From contig JAFSKE010000095.1 in NCBI GenBank assembly GCA_017449135.1, positions 1 through 37,674 of the forward strand: a DNA stretch of 37,674 nt, given 5' to 3'. A program made the translations under genes and the position numbers. This document shows positions 16,139-23,769 of this stretch, piece after piece. Source of the DNA: Synergistaceae bacterium. GTDB lineage: Bacteria; Synergistota; Synergistia; Synergistales; Aminobacteriaceae. Numbering within the stretch: position 1 is the first letter of the stretch; each line of letters starts with the position of its first letter. The notes beneath the pieces are model-generated. The model searched no databases. It was not told where the DNA came from and worked only from the letters and a program-made list of their open reading frames with translations.

Positions 16139-16555
16139 TTATTCCTCGTGATGTTCGACGGGAATAATTTTCATTCCGTGCTTCTTTCGATAATCGTTTA
16201 ATGCTTCGTGGATAGCTTCTTCCGCCAAGACAGAGCAGTGCATTTTAATCGGTGGTAATCCGTCCAATGCTTCAGCAACGGCAGCGTTTGTTAAGTCCCA
16301 TGCTTCTTCGATAGTTTTGCCTTTTATTAATTCCGTAGCCATGCTCGAAGATGCGATTGCAGAGGCACAACCGAAAGTTTTGAATTTGACATCTTCAATT
16401 ATTTTTGTGTCGTCATTGACTTTCAGATAAATTTTCATGATGTCCCCGCATTTCGGGTTTCCTGCTTCTCCTACACCGTCAGGATTTTGAATTTCGCCGA
16501 CGTTTCGAGGATTTATAAAATGATCCATAACTTTTTGACTGTAATCTAATGCCAT
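16139..16555 (-). CDS. nifU: NifU/IscU-type iron-sulfur cluster scaffold protein
   Basis: A 138-residue scaffold on which [2Fe-2S] and [4Fe-4S] clusters are assembled with sulfur from the cysteine desulfurase encoded upstream. It contains only the N-terminal NifU/IscU domain. The three ligand Cys are at 36 (NPKCGD, with the Asp that promotes cluster release at 38), 63 (FGCAS) and 107 (MHCSVL). The C-terminus ends in a His/Glu-rich EHHEE. The gene lies three bases after the desulfurase gene on the same strand, in an operon with it and the Rrf2 regulator. Confidence 0.95.
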   Translation of the reverse strand: MALDYSQKVMDHFINPRNVGEIQNPDGVGEAGNPKCGDIMKIYLKVNDDTKIIEDVKFKTFGCASAIASSSMATELIKGKTIEEAWDLTNAAVAEALDGLPPIKMHCSVLAEEAIHEALNDYRKKHGMKIIPVEHHEE

Positions 16556-16558
16556 GAT

Positions 16559-17749
16559 TTATTTTTCTCCTTTCGATTTCAAATAATCTTCCCATAAAGG
16601 CGACATTTCCCTTCGTCTTGAAACTATTTCGGGCAAAACGTCAAGAACATAATCAATCTGTGAATCGTCCGTCAATCTTCCAATCGTAAATCTCAATGAG
16701 CCGTGAGCCATTTCGTGTTTTAATCCCAATGCTAACAAAACGTGCGAAGGATCCAAACTTTCAGATGAACATGCTGAACCCGTCGAGGCAGAAATTCCCT
16801 TTGCGTCCAAGTCCAATAATAACGTCTCGCCCTCAACACCTATAAAACTGAAATTTATATTATTGGGAAGTCGTTTATCTCCCGTTGCACCGTTTAATTT
16901 TGCGTGAGGAATTTTTGCCAGGATACCCGAAATTAATTTATCACGTCTCGCAGAATTAATTTTGAGATCGTCATCAAGTCTTGATTTCAAAATTTCCATT
17001 GCTTCACCGAATCCGACAATTCCGGCAATATTTTCCGTGCTTGCTCTGTGGCCTTTTTCCTGCGCTCCACCGTGAACGAAATTTTCAGGTCTCATACCTT
17101 TCCGCAAAAATAAAGCTCCTACGCCTTTGGGGCCATACATCTTATGAGCTGACATTGATAACATATCAATATTCATTGCTTTAACGTCAATATTGAGATG
17201 TGCAGCAGCCTGTACAGCGTCAGTGTGAAAAGGAATTTTTTTAGCACGGCATAAAGCACCGATTTCGGCTATAGGTTCTATAGTTCCGACTTCGTTATTA
17301 GCAAACATGACGGAGACTAAAGCAGTTTTATCTGTGATTGCGTTTTCGACATCTTCAACTTTAACAAAGCCCTCTGAATCTACAGGAAGATATGTAACGT
17401 CTACACCTTCGACCTTATGCAGATATTCGGCAGTATGTAAAATTGCATGATGTTCGATTTTCGTAGTGATTAAATGATTCTTGCCTGCGATTTTTGCCTT
17501 CTCCAGAGTTCCCTTTAATGCCCAGTTGTCAGCTTCAGTGCCAGAACCCGTAAAATAAATTTCGGACGTGTCGGCATTGAGAGCATTTGCAACTTGTGCG
17601 CGTGCTTTTTCGATAGCAGCTCTTGATTTCCGAGAGAACGAATAAACGCTTGAAGGGTTGCCGAAGTTTTCGCTGAAGTAAGGCATCATGGCATTCAAAA
17701 CTTCGGGGCTTGTAGGCGTTGTAGCAGTGTGATCCATATAAACGAACAT
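16559..17749 (-). CDS. nifS: Cysteine desulfurase (NifS/IscS family)
   Basis: PLP enzyme that takes sulfur from L-cysteine as a persulfide, releasing alanine, and delivers it to the NifU-like scaffold. The 396-residue protein has the N-terminal MDHTATTPTSPEV, the PLP-stacking His in the EHHA motif (about 100), Asp in HTDAVQ, the PLP Lys at 203 (SAHKMYGPKGVG) and the catalytic Cys at 327 (STGSACSSESLDPSHVL). The short active-site loop and ALGLKHEMAHGSLRFTIGR ending are typical of group I enzymes. It is encoded between the regulator and the scaffold, with 30 and 3 bases of spacing. Confidence 0.95.
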   Translation of the reverse strand: MFVYMDHTATTPTSPEVLNAMMPYFSENFGNPSSVYSFSRKSRAAIEKARAQVANALNADTSEIYFTGSGTEADNWALKGTLEKAKIAGKNHLITTKIEHHAILHTAEYLHKVEGVDVTYLPVDSEGFVKVEDVENAITDKTALVSVMFANNEVGTIEPIAEIGALCRAKKIPFHTDAVQAAAHLNIDVKAMNIDMLSMSAHKMYGPKGVGALFLRKGMRPENFVHGGAQEKGHRASTENIAGIVGFGEAMEILKSRLDDDLKINSARRDKLISGILAKIPHAKLNGATGDKRLPNNINFSFIGVEGETLLLDLDAKGISASTGSACSSESLDPSHVLLALGLKHEMAHGSLRFTIGRLTDDSQIDYVLDVLPEIVSRRREMSPLWEDYLKSKGEK

Positions 17750-17779
17750 TTTTTAATTTATATCCCCCTTATAAAAATA

Positions 17780-18202
17780 TTAATCTTCAATCAGAGAAAT
17801 TTTGCCGTGAGCAATATCATCGAGAGAAGTTTTATCTAAAATTTCATCGACAGAGCCCTTAACCTTCCGCCATAATTTGAAAGTCGGACAGGTTGCGGAA
17901 TTTTCACAGCCTTTATCGGTCTGACAGTTTCCGAAAATCACAGGTTCGCCGAGAGCGTTCAAAATTTCGGAGATGCTGATCTTGTCTGCGGGACGAGTCA
18001 AAAAATAACCTCCCTGAGCACCTCTGACACTTTCCAATAAACCATTACGCCGTAACTTTGAGAATAACTGCTCAAGATAATTCACGGGAATATTTTGACG
18101 GGAAGCAATATCACTGACCGATACGGGATTTGAATTTTGCGATGACAGACATAAATCCGACATTGCCCTTAATCCGTAACGTGCAATCGTTGAAAGTTTC
18201 AC
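17780..18202 (-). CDS. iscR: Rrf2-family regulator, IscR-like with three cluster Cys
   Basis: A 140-residue winged-helix transcription factor, first gene of the Fe-S operon. The N-terminal helix-turn-helix has MKLSTIARYGLRAM and SVSDIASRQNIPVNYLEQLF, and the wing has VRGAQGGYFL. Cys at 93, 99 and 105 have the C-x5-C-x5-C spacing of IscR, which binds a [2Fe-2S] cluster and represses its own operon when loaded. The same feedback is inferred here. The start is GTG (18202-18200) with AGAGGAGAAA upstream. A candidate promoter lies at 18245-18273. Confidence 0.92.
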   Translation of the reverse strand: MKLSTIARYGLRAMSDLCLSSQNSNPVSVSDIASRQNIPVNYLEQLFSKLRRNGLLESVRGAQGGYFLTRPADKISISEILNALGEPVIFGNCQTDKGCENSATCPTFKLWRKVKGSVDEILDKTSLDDIAHGKISLIED

Positions 18203-18244
18203 GAAAAAATTTCTCCTCTCTGACCAAATTTAACAACGCCGGAA

Positions 18245-18273
18245 AGAATATCATATGCAACAAAATTAATCAA
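18245..18273 (-). promoter_or_regulatory. Putative promoter of the iscR-nifS-nifU operon
   Basis: On the minus strand TTGATT (18273-18268) and TATTCT (18250-18245) are separated by 17 bases and lie about 45 bases before the GTG start. The -10 is imperfect. No IscR operator was recognised with certainty. Confidence 0.45.
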
Positions 18274-18335
18274 GATTAAAATATGTGTGTTATAATTACG
18301 TAAAATGAAATTTCAGAATGAGGAAAAAAATTCGT

Positions 18336-18359
18336 TTTGCCACTACATTTGCCACTACA
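18336..18359 (+). repeat. Perfect 12-bp tandem duplication in the 18203-18475 intergenic region
   Basis: TTTGCCACTACA occurs twice without a gap. One frame (ATG 18318 to TAA 18448) reads it as FATTFATT and continues for 43 codons, an ORF without a clear ribosome-binding site. This could be a remnant of the 3' end of an integrase-type gene, since FATT repeats are seen at some recombinase C-termini, but that is only a suspicion. The rest of the 273-base gap is AT-rich and otherwise holds only the iscR promoter and the leader of the nuclease-like gene. Confidence 0.45.
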
Positions 18360-18475
18360 AAAAATTCAAACTTTCACAGTGATAATCAAATCTCAAAAAA
18401 TAAAATTCAAAGACAGAATCGAAAAATTTTAATTTATAATTTTGCGTAATTTTAGGGAAAGGAAAATGTCAAATC

Positions 18476-19072
18476 ATGAAAGAAATAAAATATCCTGAAT
18501 TAGAAAAAAAATTATTAACAGGCAATGAAGCAATCACTGGGACAAATAACAGATTAATCGACTATTGGGCATGGGCACATTCAATGCTTGTTGACAATTC
18601 GGAGCGTGGAATATTTGCGGAATTTCTCGTACACACTGCCATGAAATCTACGGAAACGATACGCAGAAATTGGACAAGCTACGATATTCTTTCGCCCGAA
18701 GGAATTAAAATCGAAGTCAAAGCGTCAGGCTATATTCAATCATGGGGACAGGAAAAACTTTCACCGATTAATTTTTTAATTCGCCCGACACAAGTTTTGA
18801 ATGCCGAAGATAATAATTTTTCCGGCGGAAAAGTTAGACAGGCAGATGTATATGTTTTCTGCGTTCATACACACACTGAACAGGAAAGTATAAATATTCT
18901 TGACACTTCACAATGGAAATTTTACGTTTTGTCTACTGCGACATTAAATGAAAAAGTAGGAAATCAGGAAAAAATTTCATTGACAAAATTAAAAAAATTA
19001 AACCCTAAGGAAACTGATTATTCAGGGTTGCGAAAAGCTGTATTGGAAGCCGCAGGAAAATTTAAGATTTAA
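18476..19072 (+). CDS. Putative PD-(D/E)XK-fold nuclease, solitary
   Basis: A 198-residue cytoplasmic protein that I do not recognise by name. It has the arrangement of a PD-(D/E)XK nuclease core: an N-terminal helix with Glu (RGIFAEFLV, E49), then YDILSPEGIKIEVKAS with D70, E80 and K82 (D-x9-E-x-K), followed by a polar segment and an alternating strand/helix region containing DVYVFCVHTHT. There is no partner methyltransferase, ATPase or helicase nearby, so it is not obviously part of a restriction system. AAAGGA lies 12 bases before the ATG. The TAA stop falls on the first bases of a degenerate repeat copy at 19068-19102. Activity and biological role are inferred from motif spacing only. Confidence 0.6.
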   Translation: MKEIKYPELEKKLLTGNEAITGTNNRLIDYWAWAHSMLVDNSERGIFAEFLVHTAMKSTETIRRNWTSYDILSPEGIKIEVKASGYIQSWGQEKLSPINFLIRPTQVLNAEDNNFSGGKVRQADVYVFCVHTHTEQESINILDTSQWKFYVLSTATLNEKVGNQEKISLTKLKKLNPKETDYSGLRKAVLEAAGKFKI

Positions 19073-19102
19073 CCCCTCCGTCTCACAAGATACAGAGAGG
19101 TT
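19068..19102 (+). repeat. Dispersed palindromic repeat, copy 5 (remnant)
   Basis: Only the outer arms remain: TTTAACCCCTCCGTC and, 10 bases on, ACAGAGAGGTT, which is the inverted left end. The central hairpins are missing, as expected from an internal deletion. It overlaps the stop codon of the nuclease-like gene. Confidence 0.65.
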
Positions 19103-19144
19103 GACAATGAGATATAATTTTAATGAAAGGACGGGGAAATTTTT

Positions 19145-19342
19145 ATGGCAAGAATGGCAAAATTAAACTCATTTGAATTAAAACTTGAAAACATCGATAA
19201 AACTTTTGCAAAAATAAATCAAACTTTTGACAGGATTAACAAACATTTAGATGCTTTGGAACGTTCTTTCAAAATAGGAATTATTTTTCTAAGTTTTGAG
19301 CTTATAATAGCAGATATAATTCTTGTATTTTTCTTGAAATAA
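19145..19342 (+). CDS. Small coiled-coil membrane protein
   Basis: A 65-residue protein with an amphipathic, heptad-like N-terminal half (about residues 8-42; LKLENIDKTFAKINQTFDRI) and one C-terminal membrane helix (about 43-64). No family is recognised. A GAAAGGA sequence precedes the ATG by about 13 bases. The layout resembles small membrane proteins that accompany nucleases or transporters, but no function can be stated. It lies between the nuclease-like gene and the cysteine desulfidase gene, with 21 bases to the latter. Confidence 0.6.
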   Translation: MARMAKLNSFELKLENIDKTFAKINQTFDRINKHLDALERSFKIGIIFLSFELIIADIILVFFLK

Positions 19343-19363
19343 TTTTAAGGAGGAAAAAATTTT

Positions 19364-20671
19364 ATGCTTACAAAAGAACTTTACGAAAATTACACTGAAA
19401 TCTTAAAAAGTGAATTAGTCCCTGCTATGGGCTGTACAGAACCTATTGCTATTGCTTATGCTTCGGCTAAGGCTCGTGCGGCTCTCGGCGAAAATCCCGA
19501 AAAAATTTCCGTCTCATGTTCGGGAAATATTATCAAAAACGTTAAAGGCGTTATCGTTCCTAATTCAGGAGGTCAAAAAGGTATCGAAACTGCTGCTGTT
19601 TTAGGTGCTGTCGGAGGCGATTCAACTAAGGAACTTGAAGTCATCGCAAACGCTACTGATGAAGCACGTAAACTCACGAAAAAATTAGTTGCCGAAAAAA
19701 TTTGTGATGTCCAGCTTGCCGAAAATGTCCCGAATTTGTTTATCGAAATCAAAATGCAGGGCAAAAATCACAATTCACTCGTCAAAATCGAAAACTCCCA
19801 CACAAATATTACTTTGATTGAACGAGACGGAAAAATTTTATTCGAGAACTCCGCAAAAGAAAACCCGACCGCACATTCACAAGATGTTAAGACGAATAAA
19901 AATCTGATGACGTTAAAAGGCATTCTTGATTACGCTAATGAATTAAATGTTAAAGACGTTAAAGAAATTTTTGACCGCCAGATCGAATATAATTCAAAAA
20001 TCTCTCAGGAAGGTTTAGACAACAAATGGGGTGCAAGAGTCGGAAAGACTATTCTTGAGATGTGGGGAAGCAGTGTACGTTCAAGAGCATGTGCAAGAGC
20101 CGCTTCCGGTTCTGACGCAAGAATGAGCGGTTGTCCTTTGCCCGTCGTGATTAATTCCGGCAGTGGAAATCAGGGAATCACCGTTACGCTTCCTGTTCTT
20201 GAATATGCCGATGAATGGTGCTTATCACGTGAAAAATTATATCGTGCCTTAGCCGTCAGCAATTTAGTTTCAATTTACATAAAACACTATATTGGCTCGC
20301 TTTCGGCTTTCTGCGGTGCTGTCAGTGCTGCGTGCGGTTCGGGGTCTGCGATAACTTACATGGCCGGAGGAGATTACAAAAATATTGCCGACACAATCAC
20401 AAATACTCTTGCTAATGTCGGAGGAATTGTCTGCGACGGTGCAAAACCAAGTTGTGCAGCTAAAATTGCTTCGTCCGTCAACGCTGCTTTACTCGCCCAT
20501 TACATGAGCATGAACAGTAACGAATTTCGAGGCGGTGAAGGCTTTGTCGAAGATGATGTTGAAAAAACGATTAAAAACATGGGCTATATCGGAAAAATCG
20601 GAATGAAAGAAACTGACAAAGAGATTTTGAATGTCATGATTAACAAAATTGATGTAGATTCGTGTTTATAA
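19364..20671 (+). CDS. L-cysteine desulfidase family protein (UPF0597/CdsB-like)
   Basis: Members of this family are oxygen-sensitive [4Fe-4S] enzymes that break down L-cysteine to pyruvate, ammonia and sulfide; some are annotated as L-serine dehydratases. The 435-residue protein has PAMGCTEPIAIAYA with Cys24 (the proposed general base in the archaeal enzyme), GNIIKNVKGVIVPNSGG, SGSGNQGITVTLPV, a Cys-containing FCGAVSAACGSGSA segment and VCDGAKPSC, whose C-x6-C spacing matches the cluster ligands reported for the archaeal protein. AAGGAGG precedes the ATG. An alanyl-tRNA editing gene follows after 13 bases, suggesting a cysteine/serine-related operon. Substrate preference cannot be settled from sequence. 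Confidence 0.88.
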   Translation: MLTKELYENYTEILKSELVPAMGCTEPIAIAYASAKARAALGENPEKISVSCSGNIIKNVKGVIVPNSGGQKGIETAAVLGAVGGDSTKELEVIANATDEARKLTKKLVAEKICDVQLAENVPNLFIEIKMQGKNHNSLVKIENSHTNITLIERDGKILFENSAKENPTAHSQDVKTNKNLMTLKGILDYANELNVKDVKEIFDRQIEYNSKISQEGLDNKWGARVGKTILEMWGSSVRSRACARAASGSDARMSGCPLPVVINSGSGNQGITVTLPVLEYADEWCLSREKLYRALAVSNLVSIYIKHYIGSLSAFCGAVSAACGSGSAITYMAGGDYKNIADTITNTLANVGGIVCDGAKPSCAAKIASSVNAALLAHYMSMNSNEFRGGEGFVEDDVEKTIKNMGYIGKIGMKETDKEILNVMINKIDVDSCL

Positions 20672-20684
20672 AGGTGAAAAGATT

Positions 20685-21863
20685 TTGACTGAAAAATTAT
20701 TTTATGAGGATTTATATGCTCGTGAATTTGATGCTGAAGTTATTAATCAGGCCGAACATGACGGAAAATTTTTCGTAACCCTTGACAAAACTTTATTTTA
20801 TCCCGGCGGAGGCGGTCAACCCTGCGACTTGGGATTTATTGACGATGTCGAAGTTTTAGAAGTTATGGAGGACGGCGAAAATATTATTCACGTCTTAAAC
20901 TCCGAAATCAAAAATAAAAATGTTCACGGGGTTTTGAACTGGGACAGGAGATTTGAATTAATGCAGCAGCATTTAGGCGAGCATATTTTTGCGGGAATGC
21001 TTTATAACCTTCACGGACTTCACACTGCAAGAATGAGAATTGAAGGCGATAACGTTTCGATTGATGTTGATTCAGATGTCGGCGAAGATGTAATTTTTGA
21101 GGCCGAGTCAGCAGCTAATGAAGCAGTCTGGAAAAATATTCCCGTTGAGATTTTATATCCCTCAATGGACGAAGTTAAAAAATTTGCCCGCAAACTTCCT
21201 CCCGAAAAATCCACTCAGCCTATCAGAATCGTAAAAATTGAAGGCGTTGATTATGTGCCATGCTGTGGAGTTCATGTTAATTCAACGGGGCAGGCGGGAT
21301 TGATAAAAATTACGTCGTTCGAGAATCATAAAGGCGGTAAAAGAATTTATCTGAAATCCGGGAAAGCTGCTTACAGGTGGGTTAAATCGGTTTATGATGA
21401 AGTCAGGAAAGCTGAATCGGAATTAGTCTGCGGTTACGAAGGAATTAACGAGAAAATATTAAATCTCAAAACACAAATTCATAACTTGAAAATCACAAAC
21501 GAAAACAACACAGAAAGATTTTTGAAGCCGATCGCAGAAAATTTGTTGAAGTCAGATTCAAAAATTATTCGTCATGTCATGAAAAATTCAACGCAGGACG
21601 AAATTAAAATTTTATTCAGGCTCATAACCGAAATGAATCACGAAGTTTCGGCCATGCTTGCAAATGTCGATGAAAATTCCGGCGGAGTATTTTTGATGTT
21701 CGGCTGTAACCGTGAAAACAAAAATTTTGATGTCAGACCTGCATTCAAAAAAGCTATCGAAATTCTTAACGGTAAAGGCGGGGGAAGTTCATTCAGTTGT
21801 CAGGGATTCGGCAAGGGGGATATTAATTCTGCACTTGACGAAGCGGAAAAAATTTTGAGGTGA
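20685..21863 (+). CDS. AlaX-type alanyl-tRNA editing protein with DHHA1-like domain
   Basis: Free-standing editing proteins of this type hydrolyse mischarged Ser-tRNA(Ala) or Gly-tRNA(Ala). The 392-residue protein starts with YPGGGGQPCDLG, has the zinc-binding HLGEH (H96, H100) and CCGVH (C193/H197) that form the editing site, and GGKRIYLKSGKAA after it. A coiled-coil stretch (about 240-290) leads to a C-terminal DHHA1-like domain with the Gly-rich GKGGGSSFSCQGFG. This is the long AlaX form, equivalent to the alanyl-tRNA synthetase C-terminal half without the catalytic domain. The start is TTG at 20685 with AAAGGTG upstream. It follows the desulfidase gene closely. Confidence 0.9.
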   Translation: MTEKLFYEDLYAREFDAEVINQAEHDGKFFVTLDKTLFYPGGGGQPCDLGFIDDVEVLEVMEDGENIIHVLNSEIKNKNVHGVLNWDRRFELMQQHLGEHIFAGMLYNLHGLHTARMRIEGDNVSIDVDSDVGEDVIFEAESAANEAVWKNIPVEILYPSMDEVKKFARKLPPEKSTQPIRIVKIEGVDYVPCCGVHVNSTGQAGLIKITSFENHKGGKRIYLKSGKAAYRWVKSVYDEVRKAESELVCGYEGINEKILNLKTQIHNLKITNENNTERFLKPIAENLLKSDSKIIRHVMKNSTQDEIKILFRLITEMNHEVSAMLANVDENSGGVFLMFGCNRENKNFDVRPAFKKAIEILNGKGGGSSFSCQGFGKGDINSALDEAEKILR

Positions 21864-21896
21864 AAGGATTATTTATTAACCCTCTCACCTATTTTT
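21858..21896. terminator. Bidirectional terminator between the AlaX and TIR genes
   Basis: AGGTGAAAGG (21858-21867) and CCTCTCACCT (21881-21890) form a ten-pair stem with one mismatch and a 13-base AT-rich loop. ATTTTT follows on the plus strand. On the minus strand the stem is followed by CAAAATTTTTT. It can serve both convergent genes. Confidence 0.65.
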
Positions 21897-21903
21897 CAAA
21901 TTA

Positions 21904-23682
21904 TTATCTGCTTAACTCTTCGAGACGTTTTAGAGCGTTTGTGCCTCTGAGTTTTTCATTCTTACGTGCGTAATCGACCGCCATTTTGCCCATATCGTCT
22001 TTTATCTTGACATCAGCACCTGCATCAATCAAAATGTTAATGATTTCTGCATTGTCAAAACCAAAATATGTAGCTTTTATCAGTGCAGTGGTGCTGGATT
22101 CGGTTTTAGCGTTGACATCAGCACCAGCTTTTATCAAAGCATTTACAGCTTCTGCATTGCCCCGTTGTGCAGCTATCATCAATGCAGTTTGTCCGTAAAA
22201 GTCTTTAACATTGACATCAACACCATTGTTAATAGCATTTATAATTTCCTGTGTCGAACCATTAACGAATTTGTCGATTTTTTGACGCATGTATATTTTA
22301 TATCCAAAGAAAGACACAATAACAATAACGATGACTGCAAAAACGGCAATCATGATTTTTCTTTGTTTTTTTGCTTGAATTTCGTTTTCGATTCGTATCT
22401 GTTCTGCTTCAATACGTTCTCTCTCCGCTTTCTGTTCCGCCTCAATACGTGCCTGTTCGATTCTGTCCTTTATTACGGCGATATATCCCTCAAGTTCAGA
22501 AATCAAATCTGCATCTCCGAAACGAATCGCATTTTTATAATTCTTGCTTGTGTCGAAAGGTTCTGCACATTTTGCTAAATCTTCACGATGTCTGACATGT
22601 TTTTCAATCATCAATTTTCCCAAATATGCTTCTCCGTTTTCGGGGTCAATGTCCAAAACTCTCTCGAAATATTCATTTCCCTTGACAAAATCGCCGTCAT
22701 CTAAAAACATGAATGCACGTTTAAGGAGCGGGGCTGCTTCAGTTTGTTTTCCGCTGATTATTACGGTTTCGGTTTTCTGTTCATTGGGACGAATTAATTT
22801 TTTCACACCTCGAACTAAATCCTGCATAAAACCGATTTTCCCCATATCCTGAGCCTGCAAATGCGAAAATTCTTCGGGCAGGTCGTAAGGCGACATATTT
22901 TTGAAGGCCGGAATTAAAGTTTTTTTTGCACCGTTTTTAATGAGATTCAAATATCTGCTCCATTCGTTGCGAACCCATACAGCGTTGAAATATTCCGGAC
23001 GTGTTCCCAAAGCAATCATTACGGGAGCAGAATTTAGTGCGGCGAAAATATAAGGCTCATATTTCTGACCGATTTTATCTTCGAGCGTGATTCTTGAACA
23101 GAAAACTTTGAATCCCTCTTGAGTGAGTTTTTCGTAAATGTCGACAGCCAAAACTGAATCGGGAGTCCGTTGTCCGTTGTTGTCGCTGTCTTTGTACGAA
23201 ATGAAAACGTCAAAAGGTTTTTCACGTGCTGAGATTTCGAGAATGTCATGTTGAATCTTATCGATTAAACGTGCTTCAGATTCGTAAATCGGAATTTGTG
23301 AAGCGTCCGCATAATTCAAAGCCATTTTGTAATCTTTGTCATTAATTACGGGCAAAGGCTGAGTTCTATTTACTGTAGGGACTCGCTGATGAGTTGCGGG
23401 GTCTTCGACATATTCGATTCCGTAACGACACAAAACTAATGACCAGTAAGCCTCTGCGTCTGTGTTGTCTTCGCTCAAAATCTGTTCGTAAATTATCATG
23501 GCTTTGTCAAAATCGCCGTTCTGCCTGAAATAATTTGCACGTTCGTAAAGATTTCTGCGTTTGTTGTCGTCAATTTTAGGAAGGGTTTGTTTACTTCCGC
23601 AGTAAAGACATTTAACGATCGTTGCGCCTTCGTGAACGTCTAAATCTCCTCCGCACATCTTGCACTTGAATACTATAGGCAT
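21904..23682 (-). CDS. Zinc-ribbon/TIR/ankyrin membrane protein
   Basis: A 592-residue multidomain protein. Residues 7-28 form a zinc ribbon (CKMC and CLYC). A helical repeat region follows (about 40-150; ANYFRQNGDFDKAMIIYEQI is TPR-like). A TIR domain spans about 156-297, with DVFISYKDSD, CSRITLEDKIG and WVRNEW; E240 is in the position of the catalytic Glu of NAD-cleaving TIR domains. A second TPR-like part (about 318-400), an EAEQ/ER-rich coiled coil (408-440), one membrane helix (443-464) preceded by KKQRK, and three ankyrin repeats (about 472-592; GQTALMIAAQRGNAEAV) complete it. The N-terminal 300 residues match a family common in gut bacteria. The basic residues place TIR inside and ankyrin outside. 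It stands alone, so signalling, effector or defence roles are all possible. Confidence 0.85.
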   Translation of the reverse strand: MPIVFKCKMCGGDLDVHEGATIVKCLYCGSKQTLPKIDDNKRRNLYERANYFRQNGDFDKAMIIYEQILSEDNTDAEAYWSLVLCRYGIEYVEDPATHQRVPTVNRTQPLPVINDKDYKMALNYADASQIPIYESEARLIDKIQHDILEISAREKPFDVFISYKDSDNNGQRTPDSVLAVDIYEKLTQEGFKVFCSRITLEDKIGQKYEPYIFAALNSAPVMIALGTRPEYFNAVWVRNEWSRYLNLIKNGAKKTLIPAFKNMSPYDLPEEFSHLQAQDMGKIGFMQDLVRGVKKLIRPNEQKTETVIISGKQTEAAPLLKRAFMFLDDGDFVKGNEYFERVLDIDPENGEAYLGKLMIEKHVRHREDLAKCAEPFDTSKNYKNAIRFGDADLISELEGYIAVIKDRIEQARIEAEQKAERERIEAEQIRIENEIQAKKQRKIMIAVFAVIVIVIVSFFGYKIYMRQKIDKFVNGSTQEIINAINNGVDVNVKDFYGQTALMIAAQRGNAEAVNALIKAGADVNAKTESSTTALIKATYFGFDNAEIINILIDAGADVKIKDDMGKMAVDYARKNEKLRGTNALKRLEELSR

Positions 23683-23701
23683 AAAAACACTCCTTTATTT
23701 C

Positions 23702-23740
23702 TTGAAGTTTTTGAATTAAAATATTATAAATTGTTATGAT
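23702..23740 (+). promoter_or_regulatory. Putative promoter of the two-kinase operon
   Basis: Two overlapping sigma-70-like pairs are visible: TTGAAG (23702-23707) with TATAAA (23725-23730), 17 apart, and TTGAAT (23711-23716) with TATGAT (23735-23740), 18 apart. They lie 30-60 bases before the TTG start, in the divergent gap with the TIR gene. Confidence 0.45.
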
Positions 23741-23769
23741 TAAAAATAAAAATTTGGAGAAGTATCAAT

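Noticed and set aside
18305-18382. Short open frame reading SFCHYICHYKK in the iscR upstream region, suggesting a tiny zinc-binding peptide
   Set aside because: 25 codons, no ribosome-binding site, and the His/Cys pattern results from the 12-bp duplication read in another frame.
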